Shown piece by piece: positions 13,563-26,952 of a DNA stretch of 64,000 nt. Origin of the DNA: Bradysia coprophila. Its lineage: Eukaryota; Arthropoda; Insecta; Diptera; Sciaridae. The notes below the pieces were generated by a model that saw only the letters and a list, made by a program, of their open reading frames with translations, did not search any database and was not told the origin of the DNA. The position numbers were made by a program, and so were the translations under genes. Location of the stretch: the NCBI RefSeq assembly GCF_014529535.1, contig NW_023503373.1, positions 2,480,001 to 2,544,000 of the forward strand, given 5' to 3'. The first letter of the stretch is position 1. The number at the start of each line of letters is the position of its first letter.

Positions 13563-13705
13563 CAGTTTGTTCCAAGTAACTGTAACAACGAATTTTCACT
13601 GGCCGAACGTACACGAGTTCATCCATAGAGACCGGTTTTCATATAATAACAGTTTATGTCTCTTTGGATGAAATTTGACAACTCGTATGGCCTTTCGTAA
13701 TAGTT
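13563..13705. repeat. TTTGTTCCAAGTAACTG-family repeat, copy 1
   Basis: It shares GTTTGTTCCAAGTAACTGT, ACTGGCCGAACG, TTCATCCATAGAGA and CGGTTTTCATATAA with 31938-32103. Internal TTCATCCATAGAGA and TCTCTTTGGATGAA form an inverted pair. The boundaries are approximate and no target-site duplication was resolved. Confidence 0.6.
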
Positions 13706-14076
13706 TTCCTTGATTTTTGTTGACAACTCGCTAAATTTCCTCAAATCAACCGTTCCAAACAGGTATTATACAATTTTTTATCAGATAGATGCGTCGCTTC
13801 GATGGATGGAGGGAATAGGTTTCTTCCAAGCAACGGTTAGAACCGTGACCACAACTTATTTTTCTTGTTATTTTGACAATTGTATTGTTAATAGTGTTGA
13901 GGTTATAGCTCTATGGATGACGGTTTGACATTACATTTCATCTTGGAAAAATCTATATGTCGAGTGACAGCTGGTTTTTTGAGAGAGAATTCCATACATT
14001 TTCACTCGACCAAATTCATAATCATTCGACATATTCCCCATATTCTCCATCGGTCGAAACGACCCTCTCGTCATAT

Positions 14077-14257
14077 AGGTTTGTTCCGTTTGTTCCAATT
14101 AACTGTATACAGTAATCCCGAACTTTGACAACACGAACATAACCTAAACGTCAACCAATTTCTCTATAAATTTTTCGTTAAAATTTTCGTCAGCCTGAAA
14201 GTTGAGGTTGAGGTTTCATCCTTCTGTGGATGAAATTTGACATTTAGAACAAACCTA
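14077..14257. mobile_element. MITE with AGGTTTGTTC ends
   Basis: The left end TATAGGTTTGTTC (about 14075) mirrors the right end GAACAAACCTATA (about 14248-14259), with TA on both sides. That would fit a TA target-site duplication. Internally it carries GGTTTCATCC and GGATGAAATTTGACA, shared with the copies at 13563-13705 and 31938-32103. There is no coding sequence. Confidence 0.65.
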
Positions 14258-16311
14258 TATTAGCATTTCTCCGCTTTTTATGCAAAAAGGGACGAAAATT
14301 TAAAAAAAAACTTACAAATTTCTCTCATTTTCGGTCTCTTCGCATGGAAATCTAATCTTGGATCTTATTTCGCTGATTGAGATACCGTCCAACTTCCTGA
14401 CATTTCTGCCTAATTTAGTGTCTGTAGTGCGCTGGATCTAATGCTTGAATTTTCAACGAATTATTATATTTGAGAAGAGTAAATTACATTTCCAACGACT
14501 TGGCGACATGACTGATGTTTAGTTTATATGAAGCTTATGTTGAGAAGATGAATTTCGTTACTTAACGCAATTATTAAATCCAGAAATTAGATATGTTACT
14601 CTATAATATAGTGAAGAATAGCTCTATACAGAATTGGTGAATCCAGGTTTTCTCGGGAAACCAGTACGATACCACTGAACCAAAATCATCCGCTACGTTG
14701 TTGTAATGCTATTAAATCAAATTGTATCTAGCAACAGAGTTGTTTGTTGTGCTTTCACTGCTATAATCTTCTTCCAATCGAAAATCCCAACAGTCCATTT
14801 TCATTTCGAAACTGTGTAACGTTGGACTGAAAATTCGCATTTGCAAGGATTTTGATTAAATATTGCATTAAATGCCTGCGGTAAAAGTGTACGTCCAACA
14901 AACATGCGTGTTATACGTACTTCTTTGAGTACATATTTGATTTTAATATGGAGCAACTGATTTATTTTTAGCTGTTTGCCAATGTCACGAATCTAAATTG
15001 ATTGACTGCCAAATTGATTTAATTAAAATGTGTAATTGGAAATGTGTCAATGGATCATCAATTCGATTGATGTAGATGTTTTCGAAAGTACACACGATCT
15101 CGTATATGTATTATAACCGTTTAATGTGATTTCCGAACGATTTTTTCTATTGATTTTATGAGCGTAACTCACAGTACGTGTGCTTTTCATTGTATATGTG
15201 GAGTGTATAGTTGGTGTCTGCTGAAATGCGTTTTGCACCGGATGTACCAGGTATAGGTAGAAGTATGTTTCCACGTATATAATGTGAGATCTAAATAAAG
15301 ATTCGGGTGTGAATCTATTGTATTGGCATTGTGTGTTTTATGTATTGTTCTAGTATGATTGCGTTCGGTGTATGTGTAGATATCATGATAATTTCCGGAA
15401 AACTATTTAAAATCGAAAAGTTTAAATTTTAAAACTTTTTCCCTATTTATTTCAGTGACCTTTCACCCCATTCACATACGTGAACCATTCCTAATAATAG
15501 AATCAACAATTGAACCATAAACTTATACTTGCGACTTTTATAAAAAAAAATAAGCAAATTCAACAGCGGCATAAATCTCGCCCATAAAACAACAGTGTAT
15601 TTTGTTAAATTTGCATTTTTATCAGATAATATGGTGTCCTGTATGGGGGTGTTTGTATCCACACAAAAAAAATGTTATTTGTGGATATTTTCGTTCACCG
15701 CATATATATTTAAATATACGAACTTGTACACAATGTACAACAATTTAGAGAACCGGAAATGGCCAAATAGAGCAATAAAAAAATTATCCTGGACCAGAGA
15801 AAAATAAAATGGAACGCAAAAAATATCCGAGTAAACTGAAACAAGCAAGTGATTCGCATAAATCATTTTTATTTTTGTGCGGTTTTGATTGTGTTGCCAG
15901 ATACGATTGTTTGGAAAATTATTGCTGTTCTGGGGCTTTTTTTTGTTTTACTGTTGTGTTACGGTCAAAAGGAAAATTTAAATGCGTGGGAAAAACGGAG
16001 AGAAAAGGAAAAGCCCTTACTTTGCAACTTTGGCCTTTACGGTCTTATTATTGGGCGGAATCTCCCACATATTTTGTAATGAGCTTCAATTTAATGAAAC
16101 ACCTGTAAGCAATGAATAGCTGTAACGATTTTTGCAAAATAGTCGATATTCGTGGTCCATCAGCTGAAATGTAAGTATAAATGAAACATATTGGAGTGAA
16201 TAACGAAATTATTTATTAAGAACGACAATAGTTATTTACGTATGTTGGACGATTGTTCCGGATTTCCGAAAGTGAAAATGCCTGAAATTAATCATTTAAG
16301 ACAGGTACCAC
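14258..16311. other. no gene recognised; one hydrophobic open frame
   Basis: No family was recognised. A frame starting at 15849 (+) predicts a strongly hydrophobic segment (KIIAVLGLFFVLLLC) followed by a charged tail, resembling a single-pass membrane peptide. It overlaps another open frame and has no clear splice partners or promoter. It is probably chance in T-rich DNA. Confidence 0.4.
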
Positions 16312-16318
16312 GACAGAG

Positions 16319-16694
16319 TAAGATAAACCTTTTATTCACAACCATCCTCCGTTGACAAAACCTTCACTCAACACGCAAAGTAAAGCTCAGGTGCTCAGAA
16401 AGCACCTGAAGATGGTCAGTCCACTCTGACCTGGGACCGCCGCTTGTTCTCGAGGTCGAAACAACCTTTTCTTCTCTTTGTTACCACTTTACGTGATGTA
16501 CGGGCAAGGGAAGAGCTATAGCTCTGTTTGTCGTTCCGAATGAGTTTACTTTCAGTGTCAGAGTTGTGAAGAATGGAGAAGAAGAAAAGTTCAGTTCTAG
16601 CTTTCTGAGCACCTGAGCTTTTCTTTGCGTGTTGAGTGAAGGTTTTGTCAACGGAGGATGGTTGTGAATAAAAGGTTAACTTTACTCTGTCGTG
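16319..16694. mobile_element. MITE with CACGACAGAGTAA ends, 376 bp
   Basis: The termini are inverted repeats of about 90 bp. The left arm starts CACGACAGAGTAAGATAAACC and includes CATCCTCCGTTGACAAAACC; the right arm mirrors it and ends CTCTGTCGTG. CAGGTAC flanks both sides (16312-16318 and 16695-16701), an apparent 7-8 bp target-site duplication of the kind hAT elements make. No transposase is encoded. Confidence 0.85.
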
Positions 16695-16701
16695 CAGGTA
16701 C

Positions 16702-17640
16702 CTATATGCAATTTTCCGTGTAAAGGGACGGAAACTAGAGGAAAATCAAAAGTAAACTTATTTTCGTCCCCGAAGCATGGAACAGGTATTCGTTTACCGA
16801 GAGGAGAAGTTCCAACTAGAGCGAATTTCTCCGTTTTCCCTTTTGTCCCAGAGGTCAACACAACGTTTTCATGTTTGATTCAACATTTTTCTCCCCGAAA
16901 TGAAAACATCAATTCGCCATACCATTTTTGGTGGATCAGTGATTTATACGAGTTATGCCGGTAACTAAGTGAATTATGTGGGAAGGTAAATGAATTTGAG
17001 AGAGAATGAATACGAGATAGTTGTCAACAAAACTCTGTCGTATTGAAGGGGAAAACGTAGTTGATCACACCGCACACATGAAAATGTATTTCTACACAAA
17101 ATAATCATAAAATATGTCACCTATTTTGTTTATAGTTCCCCTTAGTATGTATGTCATGCGAGATCTACTACTTCATCAATTTTAAGATTCATTTTCATAG
17201 GGAAACATTAGCAAGAACTTATTTCTGTAATTATTTTCGATAAAAGAAGCGATACTATAACAGACGTTTCTTTAATATCCTTTGCACGCACATGAATCCT
17301 AAATACATGTAACGAATTTGCTATCAAACAAAATGCAGTTAAAGGTACTGGTGAACGAAAAGTCGTCCATATATGCGCAATTAATGAAATGCAGATAATT
17401 GGTGCGATGCCCAAACTATAAAGTAAAAAAAAGATTTTGCCAATGCCTGAGGAAGCAGTTGGGAAAGACACGCTCCATAGACGGACGAAACGGGATGGAG
17501 CCGAAGGGTATCTTACAATTTCATTGCATCCTCATTATTAGCAACTATTTCTTGCAAAAACAAACACAATGATGCGACGATAGAATAAACTGTCTACAAA
17601 TTTAAAATCAATCAATCGGTTAATCGAACTGAAACGAGAT
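16702..17640. other. upstream intergenic DNA of the GST cluster
   Basis: No gene recognised. The frame at 16692-16964 has G+C-richer stretches but no motif or splice support. Confidence 0.4.
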
Positions 17641-17685
17641 GGAATTGGTTAATTTGCTTGGCATTGTATTGGTGTTCGTTGTCAA

Positions 17686-17772
17686 TATAAGAGTCAGTCA
17701 GCCGGATTAAAAAATTTAGTTCGCCGAGAAATTTTTAACTGTGCTAGTCTAATCAATAGTGAAACTAATCAG
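17686..17772 (+). promoter_or_regulatory. GstS1 core promoter and 5' UTR exon (predicted)
   Basis: TATAA at 17686 lies 32 nt before the A of TTAGTTC (17718), the usual TATA-to-initiator spacing in flies. A short non-coding exon would run to 17772 (AATCAG) before a donor GTGAGAAA. Splicing to the acceptor TTTACAG at 18701-18707 would place the next exon 11 nt before the GstS1 ATG. This is predicted from sequence signals only. Confidence 0.5.
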
Positions 17773-18718
17773 GTGAGAAAATTCCCTGAATCAGCGTATA
17801 TCAGCGTTGGTGTTCTCGTCATTTTAAATTTAAAATTAAATTGTGTAATGGGATAAAATTAAATAATAGACCTCTGTGATTGATAGTCTCTGATTGAATT
17901 AGATGTATATACTATGATACAGAATATTGTTTTAAAAATAAACGTGCACTAATATGGTCTGGTTCACGATTTTACATAATTTTGAAAATATTTTTTTTTT
18001 TGATGAAAATACAACGAACAACTCTCTGAAAAATAAATATCAAATGGGTGGTTTTTTGCGTGGACTGTGCGTTGGCTGATGGTTTATTTCGTTTTTCAAT
18101 TAATTTTGAATTAAAGTGAAAATTGAATTTTTAATTACACTTTTCAAACAATGTATTAAATACAGCCCCCGGTAATTGACGTACCGTTTTTTTCCTCTAA
18201 AGAAACGATTTTATCGTTTTACTTTATAATTAGTTACAAATTGCAATAAGTGGTGTGTTTATGTGAAACAGATCTGTATTAGCATTTCTCATAAAGATTA
18301 TTACGGAAAAAGGGATTGTGATAATAAGCCTTGTATTGCTTTCCAACTTAATTCATCAGCGGAAAATATAACCCAAATAATTCAACAGCGAAAAATGAAA
18401 TTAAAAGAAAACAAAATAACATCATCACAGAGTGGGAAAAAGTGTGTGCGTTTTGGGGTTGATCTAAATGTGTGCCAAATAAAATTTGAAAAGTTTGTTT
18501 AAAGACTTAAGTAACTTGATATGTGCTATTATGTAGAAATAGAACTAGAATATTTGGGTTGTTGCCCAGAAAATAGAAACTATTTGTCAAACGTTTTCTT
18601 CACAAGAAAAAACCAACTGTTGACGTTGACAGAATAAATGGCATAATATTTTTCACAATGGATTTTATCATGATATATATCTAATAAGAAACCATTTCAT
18701 TTTACAGAAACAAAAATA

Positions 18719-21700
18719 ATGTCAGAAGAGGCAGCTGCACCACCCACTGACGCTCCAGCAGAAGCTCCTGCAGAAGGTGAAGCTCCACCAGCAGCTGAAG
18801 GAGAAGCGTAAGTGGTAAAATCTAGAAGATCTAGACGCACTATCATTTCTAATGTACGTGCTGCGGCAGCCTGCCACATAATTAAAATTTTGACTTATTT
18901 TACCTGATAAAGTATAAATACAAAACGGGGGTAACTTTAGTTGGAACACGCTCAGATCAAAGAAATGGTAAGCTGGTATAACTACACTTATTAGAATGTC
19001 GATGTGAGTTTTCAATCATATTCGATACGTCCAAGCTAGATGAGAATTTATAGTAAAGATACCAAACAAAAATTAGTTCTTTCACTACGACCTTATACCC
19101 AGAGCATCGATACCAATTCTTCGGATTAGTTACAGCGGATGTTCAATATGATTTTATACGAATAAGATGAATATATATGATGTATTGAATGCATTACCTG
19201 AAATTCTATTTCATTTCTAACATCATATCGAAAATATCGAATACAAAATCCATAGAAAATCGAATGGATAAAAGGTGTGGTTCTGATTATTGATTTATTT
19301 ACGGTTGCAGTTCTTCCTTCACCTCAATCCAAAAGAAGGATATAATGTACAACGGATATTATGGAATAGGTAGTCGTGTTCGTATTCCTCTATCAATTCA
19401 ATCAATTCGAGTAAACGATTTACATAGTTTGACACATTTTCTGGTGTAAAATATGTATATCCGACGGTGGAATAATAATTCAGCATTTTATTGCGCTTTT
19501 GTGGATCATACATCTCATACCACAAGCGAATAAAATTTTAATTAAAATTAACAATCGATTCGGTTGGGATTAGAATATTAAATCGATCCAAACATTTATG
19601 GCCTTAGGAAAAGAAATAAACATCCTTACCTTACAGATCATGACTAATCGCTGTTTAAATTGGTATAGGGCAGCACCAGCGGTTTTTCCCTCCGAAACTC
19701 CCGTATTTACGCTGTTCTACTTTAACGTTAAAGCTCTAGCTGAACCAATTCGTTTCTTATTTGCATATGGTGGACAAGAATACGAAGATGTACGTGTCAC
19801 ACGTGACGAATGGCCAGCTTTGAAGCCAAGTAAGTTATTGTGATTAAATTATTGGAGACAGTATCAACTCGCAATGTAAATAAAATTACAAAAATGAATT
19901 ATTTGGAAACAGGAAGGAACAATTTTACAATCTGAAATTTTTGATAAATAAAATTTACACAAAATGAATAATGGATATACTAGCATCACAGTGTGAATGC
20001 CTGCATTAAAATTATAATTTCATAACATTTTTCCAATTTGTATTTGCGTAAACAAATCAATACACGTAAATATTTGTGGATTATAATATATGGCTGGAGT
20101 GTTACAATCCAAATTATATTTATTTTCAATTGCATTTCAATTTAAATAAAAATTTATAATTTCCGACAATGAAGCAAATTATTATTTATTTTTGCTCATT
20201 GTAAAAGCAAACCAAATTCACTGACATGATGAAAAGTTGAAAATTATTTAAATTCCTGCGTAGTGTAAAGTGTAACAATTAAATTGTAAACTATTTATTC
20301 CTGTCCAATTATTTGCAAATTTGTTGGGGGAGATGAAGTCAGGAAGCCAGTATAGTCCATTTGTGATAATATAATCTACACAATTAACTTAAAAAAAAAA
20401 GTTTTCAACAATTTACAGTCAATGTAAATTAAAGTGGGTGTTGGTGGTTTAGTTACAGAACATAAATATGAAATTGAAGTACGAGAATTGATCAAAATTC
20501 TTCCAATTCGCTTGGAATTATTGAATTACATAAACAAATTTTGAATGCATTTATTGTGACAAAGACAATGCTGGCTCTAAATTTTAATGATAAACAGTTA
20601 TTTTTGTGGACGTAGTTTGGCGACGATATTTTCTCTACTGCCGACTGTTTCTTTGCCCTAGAATCTGAATCACACCACTTAGGCTCAGATTCAATCTGAT
20701 CTGAAATTTTCAGATTACAGTTTTTCAGATTTTCAGATCTATAATTTGTAACGAATTGTGATTGAATTCGGATCAGGTCTGATTTGAAATTTTGAGATTA
20801 ATCTAATGCTGATCTGTTTCGAGCCCTAGTTTTTGACTCTGGCAAGACTAAACATCGCTTCCATCATGCCCGAACGTTAGTAAGCGGGCGTGACGTAAGT
20901 CCCCTACCAAAAATGTTTAATTTTTTTTTTTGGACGGCGGAGCATATTTACAGCAACTTTTTGACTTCTCCCCCTTAACTCCAACGACCCCCAAGGATAT
21001 CTAGAATCTAGAAATCCATATGAGTTCAACGAGTTATCACACGATACTGCAGCTTCAAAATTTGTCGAGATATTGAACTTCGAAATATTGATGTTTGTAT
21101 GAAAATAAGCAAAATCTCGAATTTTCAGATAATGCAAAACACCTACGTTAGTTAGTTACATAGTTGCTTAGTTAGCTCCAGCAAGTGGATCCAGCAAGTC
21201 CTAAACATTTCTATAGGCCTAAAAATAAGAATGGAATTTTCAAAAGTTGGAAAAAACCCATATCTTGGGAGCTCAAGCTCTCCAAAGTCTCCATGCAAAT
21301 GCCATATAAAGGCCAATTTGTATGTATGTATGTGTATGTATGTATCAAATATTAACTTCCACCAAGTCGGTTCCCAAATTTTAGGATGACAGATGATTCC
21401 CTTGGCACTTCCTAACATTCATCGGATTTTTTGATGGATTTGGGTTATTTTCGATATAAGTGAGGTGTTCCAAGGTTGGTGCTCAAATTTTGGGATGACA
21501 GATGATTTCTCTGGCACTGCCTAACATTCATCGGATTTTTTGATGGATTTGGGTTATTTTCGATATAAGTGAGGTGTTCCAAGATTTGTTTCTAGATTTT
21601 GGGATTCAGACTGATTTCCATAAGGTTTTTTGATGTTGTCGAAAAGACTTACTTACGAAAGTGGTGATATCAGTCAAAAAACCCTTAAAGGGTAAATGTG

Positions 21701-24700
21701 CCACTTGTGACGCAAATTTCTTTTTGTAAAATTTTCTTTCACAAATTTTTTGGGTCAATTTTTTGTTGATAAAACTTTTGCGACGACGCACAATGCGTCA
21801 CCCTCAGCGATATCAGTTATTTTGTAAGGAAGATAAAGGACTAAGGGTTTTTTGACTGAGACTTTATCCTCACTAATGGTAATAGGATGTTTCTTTATAT
21901 AGTGCAAAATCACCTGAAACATCATTATCATTAGAAACTCTAATCATCTGTTATCGATAATGAGACCCCCCCCGCTTGATATTCTTCAGCGAAACTGTAT
22001 TAAAACGTTGAATTAAAATTATTTTAATAATTAATAATTGTGTGAACAGCTTCTTCTAGAAGTTCAATGAAAGGTCAAAGCCTACAATTTATAAGCAGCA
22101 CTTATAATGCTCTGGATTTGGATAGACAAACACAATCAAAGGAAATCCTTGCCCTATATAGATCGCAAAGCATAATGAGAAATAATTTAAAATAGAAAAA
22201 TTCAAATTAATTTTTTAATTAAAACTTCTTCCGTAGCGTAAACAATTCGCAATCGAAATAAATCGCAACAACAACAACAACAAAAAAGCCATTAGACCGT
22301 AAAATTTTTTGGTTTTGAATCACAACCGTTTTTAATCTGCCCCAAAGCTTACACCCGCAATATACCACAAAAAAGGTACTGGTCGCAGATTATGGGTTGA
22401 GTGTTGCAACACATAATTCTGTTGTAGCTGTGAAAAATGGAGGATTATGAAAGTCATTAAAACCTATAATAGTTCGTTAATATTTCTGTTGATTACCGGA
22501 CATTGGTTTTACACGATCCGATTTTATTTGTTTTTCCTCCCATGTACTTGTACAGTACACGAACATTTGATTTATCATGTTGTTTAAATCGCTTCACAAA
22601 CTACTACAAATGATTACCGAGACGTAAATAATATTAAACAGAATAACATGGTGCAACCGTAAATGTTCCATTTTATACGAATGTGTGATCATAATGGCAA
22701 AACAACCAATTGTCACGTCACACCCAATTTTCCCAATTGTCCTACAAACGACAAATTGATGAACATTTTCTTTTTTTCGCGAACAACAAACAGAAAGTGA
22801 TTAATACTGAATCGATTTTCGTTTGAATTTTTTTATTTAAATTCAATTCATCACGACGCCAAAAAATGCGTTTCAGTCCATTCTTCTATACGCTATATTG
22901 TCTATCGCATCGCATGCTAAATCTGATGCGCGTAGGTGGACATTAATTTTGCGGTCACACTACACACATCATTACCAGAGAGGATTGCCGGGATTGTTTT
23001 TAATTTATTCATGCTGCTAAACGAGACAATGATTATTCTTAATGCTGTGTGAAATTGCATTAGTCAAAATAGCTTTCGAATTTTCGTGGCAATTTTCATG
23101 GATATTTGGTGTTGGTAAATCAACAAGAGGAACACGTTCGAATTTTGCTTCGGGTGAAATGGGTGTTTACTGAGGTGATAAACCAGTTCTATTTTGATTT
23201 GATCGGTAATTGTATTCAAAGTCTTGTAACTTATTGGAAGCTAATTGTATCGCATATATACGCTACCACTAATGATGTAACATATAATATTATATGTTAA
23301 GATCCAATTAGAGGAGCTGCTTTAGCTTGACTCACATAAAAATATTTATAAAAGATTCTTTTCTTTATAGAAAGATTACATTGTTATCAGAGGAAAATCA
23401 AACATAAAAGAAGAAAAGCAGAATATTTGCGATCCCTTTTAAATCTCCCAACCAAAAATAACTTGTTCGCAAATCGTATATCCAGCGAAATAGACTATTC
23501 TACATTCCCAGAGCACAACAAAAGAATATTTTATTTTCATATGATTTAGATTTTCCTTTGACAACATTGTCTTTTTTCCCATTCTTTTCAAGAAAATCGA
23601 AGGCAAAATTTGATTTACTTTAGAACTACATGCCAGCAAACAATGAATATTTTAAAACGAAACAGGAACCGACCAAAGCTTATTTTCTCCGTTTGAGACC
23701 CCAGCCATATTTGAATAAAGAACACGAAAATAAATAATTTGTCAATTTATGGATCCAATTTTGTTTATATACACACAGCACATTCCATTATAATTATTCA
23801 GAAATGATGTCTTCTTCTCCATCCATTCGTCTCCATTCGACTGTTAAAATAAAATGAAATATTTTCCCTACAGCTATGCCAATGGGACAGATGCCTGTGC
23901 TGGAAGTGGACGGTCGACGTGTACACCAGAGTATCTCAATGGCACGTTATATTGCGAAACGTGTCGGTTTGGCTGGAAGCACTGATTGGGAGAATTTAAT
24001 AATTGATACAGCCGTCGATACTGTCAATGACTTCAGATTGAGTAAGTGGTTCGTTGGTGTGAATGTTATTATTCATTTTTATTGAAGAACTTTGCATAAC
24101 TCTTGATATCAATGAAGAAATTGCCGTCGTCTCATATGAGCCCGATGATGAAGTAAAGGAAAAGAAACAAATTACATTAACAACAGAAGTAATTCCATTC
24201 TATTTGGAGAAATTGGAGGCCATTGTTAAAGAAAATAATGGACATCTAGCTCTTTCCAAGGTAATTTCTGTTTTTTTTTCCTTCCTACCATTCGAAAATA
24301 ATGTGATTATAATTTCAATGTACTTAGTCCACTCTTTTTCCAGAGGGTTTGGAAAGTTAACTCAATTAAATAGCAATAGCAGAGAGTAGAAAAATGATTT
24401 CTTTGACCTGATTTTTTCTTGCGATTGTTGCAAATTTATGCAATTTTGTTTCTCTTGCATTCGGCCTGCATAGGTTTAATTACGTTTGATCGGGATAATG
24501 GTATTAACTTTGAGAGTTTGCATCGTTTCTTAACAAAACATTTTTAGTCTCTGCCTATTATACAGTCGGTACATAGAAAGATAAATCGAAAAGCTTTTAT
24601 CTTCCGAGCCTGTGGTTTTAAATTGAAATATTTTCTACGATTTTCTCTTCTGTAGATCTGCTTAGAAAGCGAATTCGTCCGTTCTGTTATCAATCTTTCT

Positions 24701-26873
24701 GAGATGACAAGCACAACATTTTAAGAGGGATTCTTTTGAAAATCCACCTATCAAAATCGGACCCATTTCGTCTGGAATTGATATATACATGGTTTGATAG
24801 GTCTTTGCCAGTAGACCTCAAATCAGGCCTCACACAGTCTCGAGCCACACCTGGTTGCTGGTGGAAGATCTCCGAAGTTGGAAAAATAGTGATTTTTATC
24901 CGAATTTTTTGGACGTTATAAATGATCGTTTCGGTTGAGAGTGGGCTCGTTGGAAAGCTGAGCTTAAGTACTTTCGAGTCATGCCTAGTTTGATTAGATT
25001 CATTGATATATGTTTGCAAAAATTTGCAAGAAAAATTTTCAAAATCTGTTTGAACTTTAGAAAGGTCTGGGCTGGTACTGATGACGCTTAATGTGAACCT
25101 AATATGCTAGTCGTAACATAGCTTACGTAGCTTTCCGTTTGTACCTCATTTCCAGTGCTAGTGATTGCCGACATAACAGAATTTTATGTTAGTACAACCG
25201 CTACTCGTCAAACTCGCCAGCAAACACCAGCACTGCAAATGAGGTATCAATGAAAAGCTTAGACAATGTATGTTACGACTAGCATCTTAGGTTCACATTA
25301 AGCGTCATCAGTACCAGCCCAGACCTATCTAAAGTTCACACAGATTTTGAAAAAAAATTCTTGCATTTTTTGCAAAAATATATCAATGAATCTAATACTC
25401 GGCATGACCCGAAAGTACTTGAGCTCAGCTTTCCAACGAGCCCACTCTCACCCGGAACGATCATTTATACGAAAATCTCGCTGAATATTACTAACTACCC
25501 TAGCTCACTGCCAGAAACCACCAAATGTGGCCATTGTTAGTAAATTCCGACATCAAACACATTCGGGTTGTGATAGATGTGTTAATTTTGATGGCACATT
25601 ATGTCTTATACATAGATTTCAGGCGCACAAATTTCCGACGTCAATTTCGTTTCGAGAGTTTTCAGTCGGATAAAATTCAACACGTTCTATCCTTTCGATT
25701 TTTTCCTCCACTTTTTCCCATAATCTTCTCATTTTATTGCTGTAATTTTTTCCTTGTAAATTGGTTTTCAACCGGTTTTTATGTACCTGTCTGTTTCATA
25801 CACTGTCGATATTGTATACGCATGTTCTTTTTCGTGATATTTTTGGATACACATTGATCCAGCGATAAAAGGAATACTTAAACAGGCATCCATAAACTTT
25901 CGGATTAAAATTCGAATAGCAAATTCAGAATAGGTTCGGTATGGGTTACTGTCTATACTCTAATCGAAGTATTTTACAATTGGATGTAAAGGTTTTATAT
26001 GCATAAAATATGATTACAGTCGGAGGACGATTGGTGAAAATAAATTTACGATATAGGGAGGTTAAGACCATATGGAAATTGGATTTTTGAATTTTATTGT
26101 TTGTCGAATGAATCGCATTTACATATCGAGTTGTTTCATATGAATAAGCTTTGTTTTTAGCACAAAATAGAAATGAGACACTGAATTTTGTCCGATATAC
26201 CGTACCCACATAATCTTGTAATGAACGAGTTTCAAATATTAACACTTTCCTTGCGAAACACCCTCTATGCCATATGTGCGTATCGTTCAATCAAATAGAA
26301 TAATTCGAATTTTTATGTGTCAGCAACCCTTTTCGTCAGTCAAATCAATTTCCGGTTAAACGTATTCTGTACAAACTTCGATTTCAAAGAAAATTACAGT
26401 GAGAAGTGGTGATACGATGGGTTTTTATAAAATGATGTTTGATTGTATAATATAGTTGTGAACGTAATTATTTTGCTATTTTCGTTCACAACCGTTTAAC
26501 ATGAACTTGACGTATTTTTCTGCTATATCCCATATCCACCGTTCATTATCTGCAGACGTGAATGTAGTTTCGTGTGATTGAGTGTTTGTGAGTGTTGCTT
26601 TGAAAATAAAATCGTTATTTTATACCCTCTCGTTCATATAACTCAATGTCCCAGATTCGGTTGATTCTTGAATGTTCTAATAATAAAATTGTTTTCTTTC
26701 AACAGCTAACCTGGGCCGACGTTTACCTTGCGGGTATCGTAGAATATTTGAACTACATGGTTAAAGGTGATATTTTGGAGAAGTATTCAGGACTTAAAGG
26801 GCTTGTACAAAGTGTATATGATTTGGAACCAATCAAAGCATGGTTGGAAAAGCGACCAGTTACTGATGTATAA
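18719..26873 (+). CDS. GstS1: sigma-class glutathione S-transferase with Ala/Pro-rich extension (GstS1)
   Basis: The five coding exons are 18719-18807, 19669-19829, 23874-24041, 24118-24260 and 26706-26873. All junctions are GT-AG and in phase, giving 242 residues. The first exon encodes the Ala/Pro/Glu-rich N-terminal tail seen in Drosophila GstS1, where it is reported to tether the enzyme to flight-muscle troponin-H. The thioredoxin-like domain follows: [12 protein letters not shown] with the catalytic Tyr, EWPALKP, and [13 protein letters not shown] plus HQS for glutathione binding. The all-helical domain ends KRPVTDV. Sigma GSTs conjugate lipid peroxidation products such as 4-hydroxynonenal, or act as prostaglandin isomerases, in the cytosol. 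The introns of 4,044 and 2,445 bp hold transposon remnants. AATAAA lies at 26947. It is the best-conserved member and probably the parent of the cluster. Confidence 0.96.
20870..21860. repeat. dispersed repeat with 109-bp minisatellite, copy A (in GstS1 intron)
   Basis: It shares blocks with 35510-37040: GTTAGTAAGCGGGCGTG near the start, TGCAGCTTCAAAATT, CCCATATCTTGG, then the minisatellite unit (TTTTGGGATGACAGATGA ... CATCGGATTTTTTGATGGA). The end has CAGCGATATCAGTTATTTTGTAAG. The unit repeats with a 109-bp step (21381 to 21490). It lies wholly inside the second GstS1 coding intron. Confidence 0.75.
24845..25530. mobile_element. foldback element in the last GstS1 intron
   Basis: The left arm (about 24845-25160) and right arm (about 25235-25530) are imperfect reverse complements. 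The best-matching block is GGTCTGGGCTGGTACTGATGA at 25063 against its complement near 25300-25322. The block AGAGTGGGCTCGTTGGAAAGC is also mirrored. A truncated single-arm relative is at 54716-55072. No coding frame is present. Confidence 0.75.
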
Positions 26874-26952
26874 AAAATTTCTTCTTCCTGTTTCTCTTTA
26901 GAGGAAAGAGAGAATTTTTTATTTTATTTTATGGATGCGTATATTTAATAAA

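Noticed and set aside
15809..16108. Two overlapping frames, one with a transmembrane-like segment
   Set aside because: A hydrophobic run arises easily from T-rich DNA. There is no homology, splice partner or convincing start.
18263..18502. 79-residue frame upstream of GstS1
   Set aside because: It lies within the predicted 5' UTR intron and has no recognisable motif.
19319..19525. 68-residue minus-strand frame in GstS1 intron 1
   Set aside because: Acidic and Tyr-rich but with no recognised family, promoter or splice partner.
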